From: Rhexocercosporidium sp. MPI-PUGE-AT-0058
Lineage: Eukaryota > Ascomycota > Leotiomycetes > Helotiales
Length of the DNA stretch: 64,000 nt
Assembly: GCA_020746875.1 (NCBI GenBank)
Contig: JAGTJL010000011.1
Span: 868,001-932,000, forward strand
Direction of reading: 5' to 3'
This document shows, in pieces, positions 11,457-21,067 of this stretch (position 1 is the first letter of the stretch; each line of letters starts with the position of its first letter). A model generated the notes under the pieces. That model worked only from the letters and a program-made list of their open reading frames with translations. It was not told the DNA's origin and did not search any database. The translations under genes and the position numbers were made by a program.

Positions 11457-12061
11457 ATGTCAGGCACGCCCGCGGGCTGGGGAGAATTTCTACTGAGAGG
11501 TAGATATATCGATCTCAGGAAACTGAAGTTACATCTCGAAAACACGTTTGGCAAAAACAATTACCGGTTATCGGTAAGCAGCCCTATCCCGCCTGCTGTT
11601 CTGTTGGCAGTATTTAGGTACATTAATTAACCACTAACAATAACTGTGCAGACACAACGAGATTTCTACATCATCAATACACCGCAGGACCTCACCCCTG
11701 TACGTTCCCTGGTCGACATGCGGGAGCTCGAAAGCCGTTGCTAAGTTGCTAACTTTTGAATTAGGAACAGAAGCAGGAGCTGGAAAAGAAAACTAGCCTA
11801 AAGTTTGCCCCTGCTAATAAGAGACGTGGCCCGACCGTGCCCAAAGGGCCGCCGAAACCTCAGAATCCCTCGCCTCCTATCTCAAACTCAGGAAGCACCG
11901 ACAAGAATGTAGCGACCAAGTCTAATGCCAAGGCAAAATGGTCTCTTGCCAAGTTAGGAATCCGCGCTCTGCATAACTTCGGCCGGAAGCAGATCGCTGG
12001 GAACAGTACGGCAAGCACCGTGAAGCCTGAGTCGTCAGAAGCACCTAATGTTCAATCCTAG
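11457..12061 (+). CDS. Small unknown protein, three exons
   Basis: Exons 11457-11573, 11652-11699 and 11765-12061 give 462 nt, 153 residues. Both introns have good signals (GTAAGC to GTGCAG, and GTACGT to ATTAG with a GCTAAC branch site) and both are phase 0. The N-terminal 50 residues are ordered-looking (GRYIDLRKLKLHLENTFG). From about residue 55 the protein becomes lysine- and proline-rich (KRRGPTVPKGPPKPQNP), which suggests a disordered basic tail. I do not recognise a domain and assign no function. The ATG has a purine-poor but CT-rich leader, as in many fungal genes. Confidence comes from the clean in-phase splicing, not from homology. Confidence 0.5.
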
Positions 12062-12932
12062 ATTGTTAAAAGCTGGCCCAAATTTGGTCGTATCCGTCGT
12101 GTGTATAGATGGGCCCCAACTCGGCGAAAGAACAAGGAGGCTAGGAGGAAGAAATTGTACCTGGCCTACTTGTAGCATTTCCTTTTCATGATGTTAATGT
12201 GAACGTTTATAGTGAACCAGCTGCAAATCGGGCTGGGATGTTTCGGCTAATGTGGCGCCGAGCGCAGTTTGACTGGAATAGGGGGGCCATCCGTTCATAT
12301 AGGCGAAGGGACTAAGGAGAGCTAGCGAAAGCAGGCGGGTTCACCTCACTACTATGTTAAGGAGCAGGATCTGTTTGGAGAGTTGTCCTAGAGGGATTGT
12401 AAAGATATGAAGACTGAGCATTGGTGGGGTTGGCAAGGAGGAATTTGGATATTTATAAAATTGCTTGCAGTGAGGCACAGTACGCCTAAAGGAAATTACA
12501 ACTTTCATCACTTTTCAGTCATATGTGTACATATCTGCTGAGGCATTGTTTTCTTTGCTAGAAAGAAGTGCTGGGTACTGAGCAACACAGATTCCTTAAA
12601 TGTCACTATTACGAAACGCTGTTTGTGTCTTTCTTCACTTAGATCTGCATATCGCTGCGTAGTCGAACTATTCCCAAGTACCCAATTTTCTGGCATAGAC
12701 AACTTAATCGCATGAGGATGAAGGAGGGAGAGGTGTCAATTCGTCATCGCGTGCAGTTGCATTCTCGGTTCAGATGCACTAACTTTATCTTTTGTTTGCT
12801 TTCATACACAACACCAATAAGACTCAGTATTTATACAGAATATCAATCACCTCATTACTACGTGCACAAACACTAATTTCCTAAGAGGCAATATAGTAAT
12901 TTTCAGATACAGTACTTGTTCCTATTAATCCA
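12062..12932. other. Intergenic between convergent genes
   Basis: It contains 3' flanks only. A 64-codon minus-strand frame (12702-12508) has no recognisable content. AT-rich near 12780-12940. Confidence 0.4.
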
Positions 12933-14838
12933 TCATGAAACATTGTGATCCGATGCCTTCGAATGGCGCAGAACGTTCCGTACCATATTCATTATATTGC
13001 CCTTCTTACGTTGAATGTTCCCAGTTGCATCGCCTGAGCCCGAGACAGACTCTTCCGGTTGTGCGTTACTGGACCACGGTTTCCCAACTTGATAATATTG
13101 GGGGTTATCTTGGCATCGACTATATATTTCTTTCATCTTGCCTGACAATGCAGCAGCAGTCAATCTGCCCTTTGGATCGGCGACAAGCATATGATGTTCT
13201 ATGAGCTCAAGAAAGTCGTGTATATAGTCGCTGCAACTTCTATGCTCATGGAGGCTCGTAATCCAGGCTGTTGCCTGAGGCTTGACAATACCAACGCTTC
13301 CATTATCCCCCACAACTATCCGGAAGAACGTGTCCGCGTAGATGCCATAGATATCGGGTTCGGAACGAGCTTCGCGGAACTTGTCGGTCACGGCTTCGTT
13401 CCCCATCAAATACCAGGTCACAAACTCCAAATGCGTACAGCCAAGCGTCCAGATATCTATCTTTCGAGAGATGTTTCTTCCTCCAATATCGAATTCAGGC
13501 GCTCGATATTTTGGTGATCGAGCAAAAGCCGACGCATCCAGACCTGATCGCGAATGATTGCTACGAAAGTCGCCATGTCCAAAATCGCCCATTACCAATT
13601 GCCCAAAATCTACATCTATCTCACTTGGAGATGGCGAAAACCATAGAATATTGGAGGGCTTAATGTCTCCATGCCGTCCGTAGAGATGTTCCGTATCTAC
13701 TGGACCACGACCACCGTCGTCATTATGAATTGATGACAAAGCTCTCGCCAATCCATAGCACTGCTTTGCAATCCATGGAGCAACACGATAGTCTCCAACA
13801 TAACTGTGCTTAGCTTCCCAAAGCAACTCCAGATCCCCAGTTGCCCAAGGAAAGAGCAAATAGAAACTTGACAGAGAGCCTTCATTGACTTCAAAGGTGG
13901 CTAGTAGCTGAATTATATGATCAACGTTTCGGAAACGCTTCAAAATGTCTACCTCCTGCCAAAGTTCGCCATCATCATGCGTATTCAACCGTTTCAATGC
14001 AAAGAGATGGCCTGGGTTACTAGTCTGCACCAAAGGTTAGCTAAGTATCTATTTCTGTGCGCCGCTTAATTACTAGACTCACACCATAATCACTGAAGTT
14101 ATCATGCGCAGGATGGATTTTGATGCTTCGTACTTCGCTGTATCCACCATACCTCACCTGGCCGAGCTCCACGTTATCGACGTCGGATTTTGAATCTGTT
14201 GACGCACCGGACCTGGCATCGAGAAATGGCATGATATGTTCAGAATTGAAGGAGAAATGCTCTATCTGATTTGCGCTCCGGAAAATTGGCGATAATACTA
14301 TCCACTGTGACTGAAAGAAGTTGAGACGGCGCGACCACCTCCGTTCGAAGATGCGATTCCACTCTATACGGCGTCCCCCGTGATTCTTTTCGACTGCACC
14401 AGGAGAATGAGGAGAATCGTATGATTTAGACAACCTGGGGTCTGGCATTGGAAGGCAAGAGTCATCCACGCCGAGATCCATGAAGCGAACGATACTATCA
14501 ATCATATCCGATAAAACCAAAACGGCAAGTACCTTGCGGAAAGACGGCTCTTGACAGCAAATCTCCTCCGCATATCGCTCGGCGCCATCTTTGGTCAAGC
14601 CAGGGAGAGAGTCCTCTATGGCTAGTCGGACGGTTTCTAGATTCAAAGCGTCTTCCAGAGCTCCTCTAGGGATAAAAAATTTGCCTTCTTCTGTTTGGAC
14701 CTGGCAAGAATGTAGTTTCTCCTCCAGCAACTCCACAAACGGGAGCCTATGCTCTGACTCGTTGGTGTCCGAATCAGGGGGCCTGATTGCGGGTGGGCAG
14801 CTCCCAGGATCTTCTTCGGATGTTAAAGCTAGCTCCAT
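12933..14838 (-). CDS. Protein kinase-like protein of the fungal accessory type, two exons
   Basis: Exons 14838-14083 and 14024-12933 join across a 58-nt intron (GTGAGT, GCTAAC branch site, TGCAG) to give 1848 nt, 615 residues. The N-terminal 215 residues are a helical region of the kind found before kinase domains in many Pezizomycotina genes near HET loci. The kinase domain follows: glycine-loop-like VRYGGYSEV, lysine of beta-3 in FALKRLN, catalytic loop HGDIKPSNIL (Asp and Asn present, the usual Arg before Asp replaced by Gly), DFG in MGDFGHGDF, APE in YRAPEFD and the DIWTLGCTHLEF segment. All catalytic residues look present, so it may be active on serine/threonine; substrates unknown. A basic C-terminal tail follows the domain. 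It opens the accessory stretch of 13-18 kb. Confidence 0.8.
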
Positions 14839-15160
14839 TTAATAAAAAAGTCCCCCAAAAAGGGCGACGACGGCCCGTTTAAGAATCAAGCACGCATGCT
14901 GTTAATTGAGGTTGCAATCGTGAGAGAATACTCGGAACTAAATTTAGAAGACAAATGCTAAGCCGCTTTGAGAAAGGCGGTGAAGCGTCCGCATTGCGCC
15001 AGCGTACTTACCTTCGCGAACGGCGCGGGACTGGAGCCTCAGCCTCATCAACATCTTCAATTCGTAACAATTCCTTGCGCTTCCTCATCCTTGCACTCCC
15101 AAAAAGGACTCTTACCACATCGGACGCAAAACTTGCGGACTACTCAATGACCAGGCACAA
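14839..15160. other. Divergent intergenic region
   Basis: It lies between the kinase gene (-) and the HET pseudogene (+). Short open frames only; no recognisable content. Confidence 0.35.
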
Positions 15161-15860
15161 ATGCGTCTTCTAAAGTTAGAAGAAAATGGCGAAATTAGCA
15201 TCACGAAAGATACCACCTTCCTTAGCACGCCGTATGCGATACTTTCACACACCTGGGGAGAAGATAATACGGAGGTCAACTTCAACGATATAGAGAATGG
15301 TTCTGGGAAGACGAAAGAAGGATGTAAAAAGCTTCGGTTCTGTGGATGGCTTATAATACTTCTGGGTATATACTTACTGTATCAATAAATCGAGCGACAG
15401 TGAGCTTTCGGAAGCTATTAACTCTGTGTTTCGCTGGTATTGCGAAGCAGCTAAGTGCTATGTCTATTTGACAGATGTTTCAACGAATGATTAAATCGAC
15501 CTGTCTTCACAGGAGTGGGAAGTAGCATTTATGAACAGTCGATGGTTTACCCGTGGTTAGACACTTTAAGAGCTTATCGCGCCGACATTAGTCGAATTCT
15601 TCTGCTCAAATGGGCGGCGATTAAGTGACAAGAAATCATTAGAGCAACAGTTTTACGAGGTTACCGGAATCGCCGTTCTAGCACTTTAAGGAACTGCTTT
15701 GTCCGAGTTTAAAGTCTATGAACGGATGTTATAGGCCCGAGATCGTGAGACGAAGCGTCTAGAAGACAGAGCGTATTCTTTGCTAAGTATTTGTGGCAGT
15801 TATATGCCGTTGATCTACGGCGAGGGAATACATAATGCGCTCAGTCGGCTTTAAATAGAA
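15161..15860 (+). pseudogene. Decayed HET-domain (heterokaryon incompatibility) gene
   Basis: The ATG at 15161 starts a clear HET N-terminus (MRLLKLEENGE, TPYAILSHTWGED). After the KKLRFCG segment a small deletion shifts the frame near 15340. The rest of the domain can be followed in other frames through several stops: CINKSSDSELSEAINS, then CYVYLTDVS, EWEVAFMNSRWFTRG, VEFFCSNGRRLSDKKSLEQQ, and YSLLSICGSYMPLIYGEG up to about 15850. Stops lie where the family has tryptophan or glutamine (after FTRG and in the following TL-EL segment), as expected from G-to-A and C-to-T changes; at least one other stop needs a transversion. HET proteins trigger cell death after non-self recognition. This copy cannot make a full domain. 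Confidence 0.8.
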
Positions 15861-16416
15861 CTTGACCGGCGCGCCAACGAATAGTTACTAGATCTTTCGA
15901 GAAACCTAATTCTAAATCCACATCTTGTGAAAAGGAATTATCGCAAATTGATTGTGATGATCATATACTGGGAGTTTGATCAGTTAGAGATGACTGTAAG
16001 TTCGTATGCTTCGCATTATTTTTGCTATACGCTTAAATAAAATAGATTCAGAGAATCTCCAACGTCGTCCAGGAACTGTATCACTATGAAGTACACGAAA
16101 CCATGCTTATACAAAAAGAGCAGCACAGAGGAGAGCATCAATGGCCTTGGCCCGACGACTCTGATATTAATAAGAAGGATCTGCAAATCATATATTACCT
16201 CAGTAGCAATTGTTGCAAACGCTAACCGTTTCAGGGACGATACCGCACGTGATCGCACTCTTAAACGCGATCGTCTTTTGTCAATATGTCCGACGCTACC
16301 ACTCCCAAGCTTTGATTTAGGTATCTCTTAATTAACACCAGAACAACCTATCAAAATTATTTCCAGAACAAAAAATCAGAACATCATTATACTATTTCAA
16401 TTTTGACTCTTTCAAT
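15861..16416. other. Remains of HET 3' flank and APH promoter
   Basis: No open coding signal beyond short frames. Sequence from 15861 on may be the eroded C-terminal part of the HET gene, but I could not align it with confidence. Confidence 0.35.
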
Positions 16417-17178
16417 ATGGATCCGGCCCCGAACCCGTACGGGAAGATCGTTGAAGTTTGCAAACTCCCAATCAAAGAATACGTAGTGAAGGAGCATAGC
16501 TCTACTAAACGCGAGCTTTTGCCAGAGCAACTTCAAAAAGGTCCAGACGGGAAACCATGGCCCTGGAAGTGGGGCAAGGAGCGTCTACTCAACGAAGCCT
16601 GCGCCTTGAATCTTGTCAAAGAATATACCACCATTCCAGTACCGAGACTCTTGGACTCCGGAGTAAACGACCAAGGCCGCACCTTTATCACGATGGAACG
16701 CATATATGACATCGAACTTAAAGACATTGGGAATGAATGCCGGAGACCTGCTTCGGGACAAAGACCCCACGGTTCTTATGGGAAATGCGAGTCTTGTGCC
16801 GATGTTGCCAACAAAAACGCCGACAACTTTATTACCAACTTCGTCATTCCCCAGCTTCAGCAGCTCATGTCCTACGATACCGGACTGAGCGACTTTGTCC
16901 TTCCACCGCCTCGCATTACCGAGACGATTCCCAAAGGAACCTGGCAGTCAATAACGTCCGCTGGCGAGCCGTTCCGCTTTATCCATGGGGACCTCGCCCG
17001 ACACAACATTATGGTCTCGCCTAAGACGCTAAAGGTCACCTGTATCTTCGACTGGGAGCATGCCGGCTACCCCCCCGAGCTAGAAGCAGCTACGTGGCGT
17101 ATGACGCATAGCGAGTACCACAGGCTGTTCGATGCGCGGGAGAGAATTCAGAGGGAACTCGAGCTGATCGGAGGGTAA
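16417..17178 (+). CDS. Aminoglycoside-phosphotransferase-fold (APH/ChoK) kinase-like protein
   Basis: Single exon of 253 residues from a good ATG. It has the APH fold markers: an N-lobe with NEACALNLVKEYTTIPVPRLLD and the hinge-like TFITMERI, then the catalytic loop FIHGDLARHNIMV (Asp and Asn in place) and the metal-binding IFDWEHAG. The family phosphorylates small molecules or, in fungi, has unknown substrates; it is often expanded near accessory loci. The domain looks complete, but the C-terminus ends soon after the IFDWEHAG and EAATWR segments, slightly shorter than many relatives. A cysteine pair and an insert occur near residues 108-127. Function beyond kinase fold is not inferred. Confidence 0.8.
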   Translation: MDPAPNPYGKIVEVCKLPIKEYVVKEHSSTKRELLPEQLQKGPDGKPWPWKWGKERLLNEACALNLVKEYTTIPVPRLLDSGVNDQGRTFITMERIYDIELKDIGNECRRPASGQRPHGSYGKCESCADVANKNADNFITNFVIPQLQQLMSYDTGLSDFVLPPPRITETIPKGTWQSITSAGEPFRFIHGDLARHNIMVSPKTLKVTCIFDWEHAGYPPELEAATWRMTHSEYHRLFDARERIQRELELIGG

Positions 17179-17575
17179 AGATGGACGGCTTTCAGCAGCC
17201 ATGAAGGGGGAATTCACGTCACGTCACGGTCAGAGTATTCTCACTCAGTTAGGAACAAAATTGCCAGCAGAATGTCAATTTTACTAATTCAAAATCAAAG
17301 AACTAGCTGGGGAACAGGCATCCATGTTAAATAAACAGTTCAAGTCCTAGCTTAACAACATAGTTCTATTGGAAATCCAATCTGGTACGTGTAACTGCAG
17401 AGCAGTCATGACTATAATCAATATTAACATTGAAGAACTTCGACAAACGATATGAAGTATGTTGGCTTGTGACCCTTCTCAAATTTTTGTGGTTATTATA
17501 AAGTCTGAATACTTAATTCTCTAATATTTCTGCGGAGCACTAAACCAAAAAATCCCAAACTCCCCCTGATTCCAG
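17179..17575. other. Intergenic, AT-rich
   Basis: No gene recognised. It ends in an acceptor-like TTCCAG at about 17570-17575, directly before the glycosyltransferase remnant. Earlier exons of that gene are not visible. Confidence 0.35.
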
Positions 17576-18147
17576 TCGCCGATAAACGTGTTCAGCTCTG
17601 CCGTGTTATTCAAGAGGTTGAGACAGATATTGTGGTTCTCGCTGATGGCGATGTAACATGGCCATTTACGATATTTCCTTGGCTTCTTGCGCCCTTTGAA
17701 GATCCGTAACTAGGTGGAGTCGGGACTTCCCAGCCTGCAAGACGTCTCGAACCCGGAACAATCATAAACCGGTGTATTAATTGGCTAGATAAGGCATACA
17801 TCGAGCAGCGCAACTTCGAAATATCGGCAAAACACGGGGTTGACGGCGGTACTTTATGTATGTCCGGCAGGACGCTTGCCATTCGAACTGAGATTGTGAA
17901 GCATCGTGCTTTCTTGTCGGGGTTCTGGGGAGAAATATAGGGAGAGAAGAGTCTCAAAGCTGGCGATGACAACTTCGTTACACGCTGGCTAGTTGCGGAA
18001 CAGATGGAAAACTTGGATCCAGTATGATTTGGAATGCCGAATTGAAACGACACTTGAGAATGATATCAAATTTCTCTATCAGTGTTCTAGATAGGCGAGA
18101 AGCAATTAGAGAAGCAATTACACAAGTCTAGCTAGAGGACTCTGGAG
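17576..18147 (+). pseudogene. Internal fragment of a family-2 glycosyltransferase (polysaccharide synthase type), decayed
   Basis: Reading the plus strand gives an exon bounded by an acceptor (TTCCAG) and a donor (GTAAGT at 18148). It contains IVVLADGDVTWPFT (metal-binding D-x-D region), EDP-LGGVGTSQPARRLEPG, NWLDKAYIEQRNFEISA, VDGGTLCMSGRTLAIRTE, GDDNFVTRWLV and, after a one-base shift near 18010, ETTLENDIKFLYQC. These follow one another as in fungal GT2 enzymes related to hyaluronan/cellulose synthases (Cps1-like). Several in-frame stops interrupt it; those in GEI-GEK and after CSR and RSN sit where tryptophan is expected. The N-terminal and C-terminal membrane parts are missing. It cannot encode a working enzyme. 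Confidence 0.7.
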
Positions 18148-18380
18148 GTAAGTTAACATTTTGCCTTGCAACACAGCGATTTAACTGAATTATTATAGAC
18201 TCCGATTCCCTCCCAAAGTTTAAGCGAAGTTTAAGCGAAAACAAACCAACCCTTAGCAAAGCGACTCCTCCACGCCCCCGCTTACCGTCCGCTCTACGGC
18301 ACAAAATTCAAGCTCTTCAATGCCAAAAGAACTCCTCACTTACCTGTCTTTTCTAAAGAAAAAGGGAAAAAAAATGTTTT

Positions 18381-18454
18381 TGATCACTACGAGGGTCGAA
18401 CTCGCGACCTTGGCGTTATTAGCACCACGCTCTAACCAACTGAGCTAAGCTATT
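18381..18454 (-). tRNA. tRNA-Ile (anticodon AAT)-like gene with imperfect acceptor stem
   Basis: The minus strand folds as a 74-nt tRNA without intron. D-arm GCTC/GAGC around AGTTGGTTA; anticodon arm TGGTG/CGCCA with loop CTAATAA (anticodon AAT, isoleucine); variable loop AGGTC; T-arm GCGAG/CTCGT with loop TTCGACC. D, anticodon and T arms are sound. The acceptor stem (5' AATAGCT against 3' AGTGATC) has an A-C and an A-G mismatch at positions 1 and 4, plus one G-T. It may be a recently decayed tRNA or a weak functional copy. A T-rich run follows on the minus strand, suitable for Pol III termination. Confidence 0.7.
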
Positions 18455-18964
18455 TCGCATGTTAGAAGGTGTTTGCAAGTGATGATCGATGTTGATGCGA
18501 CTTACCGATCGTGTTTTTGGTGATTGGATGGTGACATTGTTGTTATTTAAATAGCTGAATAGTAAAAAATTTGAGCGCAGCGCAGAGACCGATATCGGGA
18601 GGGGAAGAGGCCTCCTCGAGGATTCATCGAAGAGGATGCCGATATCGGAGAAAGTATCTTGAGAGCTGCATGTTTGGGCCATGGAACGAAGCGTATCTAG
18701 GTTTAACGATTTTCATGGGCAAGCGAGATTTTGACTCGTCTGGTCTGGGGAGGGATTCGCTTGAAACGAGATACTTCTGCGTGAAAAAAATTTCGACGGA
18801 ACATTCGTATGAGGGAGATCAGAAACCGAGAGCAAGGAATAACTGTAATATTAAATTGTATTCTTTCATTGCACTCCTCTTATCTCCTCAGTTATGTGTA
18901 TATATATATTTACAAGAAATTCACTCCCTCCCATCACAACACTTGTCAAGCTTAGGTGAAGTAT
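18455..18964. other. Intergenic
   Basis: It holds the region 5' of the tRNA and the 3' flank of the laccase gene. No gene seen. Confidence 0.4.
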
Positions 18965-21067
18965 TTACACCCCGCTATCAATCTGATCAACAACATCTCT
19001 GTTCGTATATGCCTCCCAATCCACACAAGTTTGCTGCATAATATACGGAGTCTGAAACTTCTTCGAGATATCATCCGGCCTCTCCATGAGGTTTGCATAC
19101 AAACCCCCACTAACATGCCAAGCGATGTGACAATGGAACGGCCAAACTCCCGGATTGTCCGCATCGTACTGGAAGACAAAGTGGCCGTTCGCACGCACCA
19201 GCTGGACGTCTCTGCGCTGCGGGTTGGATGGATTGATGATGGTTGTTCCGTCATAGTCGCCTGGTCCTTCGGACAGGATCTGCATGTTGTGGCCGTGGAA
19301 ATGCATGGGGTGAGAGGCAGGGGAGTGGTTGTTTACAACCACGCGGATGGTGCTGTTACTGCCGAAGTTCTTCACGTTCCATTCCGCTGGGAAGGTGAAG
19401 TTCCCCTTGTCGGCTTGGAGGAGGACGGGCTGGTTGTAGTTCGCGCGGTAGGAGGTCCCGTCGAGTGTCCAGAGAAAACTACCGGTTGAGTTGACGAAGA
19501 AGTTGATGTCGTAGGTTTGTGTTGTGGCGGGGGTCTTGACGGCGATGGGAAAGGTGGGTACGGTCTTTGTGAGGTCGTCGTTCGTGCAGGTTCCAGGGTC
19601 AGGGACGTCCCATGCTGTGCTGGTTGGAGCCTTTGACGTGTCTGCTCGGTCGTAGAAGATGGCTGCGAGTGCGTTTGGCTGCTTTGCTGCGGAGCAGAGG
19701 GTCGAGATATTGGAGCGCATCCAAAAAGCCGAGTTAGAATTTCCTACGTTGGCGGTGACCAAGACGTCTGTTCGTTGACCAATTCCTAGAGTCACGACAT
19801 TGGTCGTATATGGTTTCTATGAATGTGTCAGACTTGTTCATTGCATGTCTTCACTCGCGACGAGTACATACCACTGCAACATAATCGTTCTCAATGACAG
19901 TCATAGTGTGGCCATCAATACTAAATCTCTGTAACGAATCTGCTCCAGCATTGATTAAGCGCAACCTGTGAGTCTTTCCAGTTGTGAATTTGAATCTCGA
20001 GAGTCCTGCATTGTTGGTACATTTCGCGTTGTCACCTGGAGCCTTTGTCGAGCAGTCGAAGTTCATCTTTCCGTTGATCAGATTGTTGTCTGCTACGGGT
20101 CTTGGGTTTCCACCAGGTCGAAGCGTATCGGCTACAATGTCGTCATACTCGTTATGGAACCAGTCACTGATGAAGATCGGCCCCAAATCTATATCGTACT
20201 TGACGCCTGGGCTGTTTGGCCCATAAATGATCATGGGACCTAATAGGCCACCTAAACTTTGATTAGTTATGAAGAAATATGGTCGACGATCAAACTTACC
20301 AGCATACTGTGCTGAGTAGTGAGAGTGGTACCAGCTAGTACCGTACAGACTAGCTCTGAATTGGTACGTGAAGCTGCCTCCTGGAGCAATTGGGCATTGC
20401 TGAACACCTGGAACACCGTCATACCAAGGTGTCTCCTTCTGAAGCATCCCATGCCAGTGGAAAGCAGTCCCCTCTTCCGGCCCAGTGATCTTGTTGTGGA
20501 TGGTAACTTGAATCACATCTCCCCAATTTGCTTCGATCTGCGGCCCTGGAAATTGGCCATTGACCAGAATGACACTCTGCTGGTATCCATCTGGTGCTAT
20601 TTGTCCTCGAGTGACAGTGAAGTCGTAGTTGCGAATGACGCCGGTGTTTGGTGCTTCGGTGTACGGGTTACTGCCGGCGGCAGTGAGGAAGCCCCAGGGA
20701 AACCCACCGGGAAGAGGATTGTTGCTTAGAAATAATGGGAAGGTTTGGGCTTGTAGGGTACCGAACTTGGATAAACTGTACTATAGTCAGTAGTGAACAT
20801 TGGCAGCACAGATGAGATGGAATTGAAACACCATAGGTGAGAGGAGGATAGATGAAAACTCTCCAAGGTAGTAAGTAACGCTGGCAAAGTCCTGGGGGAA
20901 AAACAAAGCTCTTTGCTCCGAAAGTAGGAAGAATACCAAGAGGAAGTCATCAATGCACTTTAGGAGATAGCAAGGTGAGACAAGGGGACTTACCCATTGG
21001 TCTGCTGTTGTGTCAAGGCACCGACGATTCCAAGAACCCCCTTGATGAGATTGCCTATTAAAGACAT
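18965..21067 (-). CDS. Laccase (ascomycete-type multicopper oxidase), four exons
   Basis: Exons 21067-20994, 20775-20300, 20251-19872 and 19816-18965 sum to 1782 nt, 593 residues. The enzyme oxidises phenols while reducing O2 to water. All four copper signatures are present: L1 [17 protein letters not shown]2 [13 protein letters not shown] (split by intron 2), L3 [13 protein letters not shown] and L4 [18 protein letters not shown]. The copper-linked cysteine is in HCHIAWH. The protein ends DSGV, the C-terminal plug typical of ascomycete laccases. The N-terminus ([18 protein letters not shown]) is a plausible signal peptide. Intron 1 is long (218 nt); it is the only arrangement I found that joins a 5' ATG in phase. 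Introns 2 and 3 (48 and 55 nt) are standard. It is likely secreted and acts on lignin phenolics, melanin precursors or host phenolics. Confidence 0.9.
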
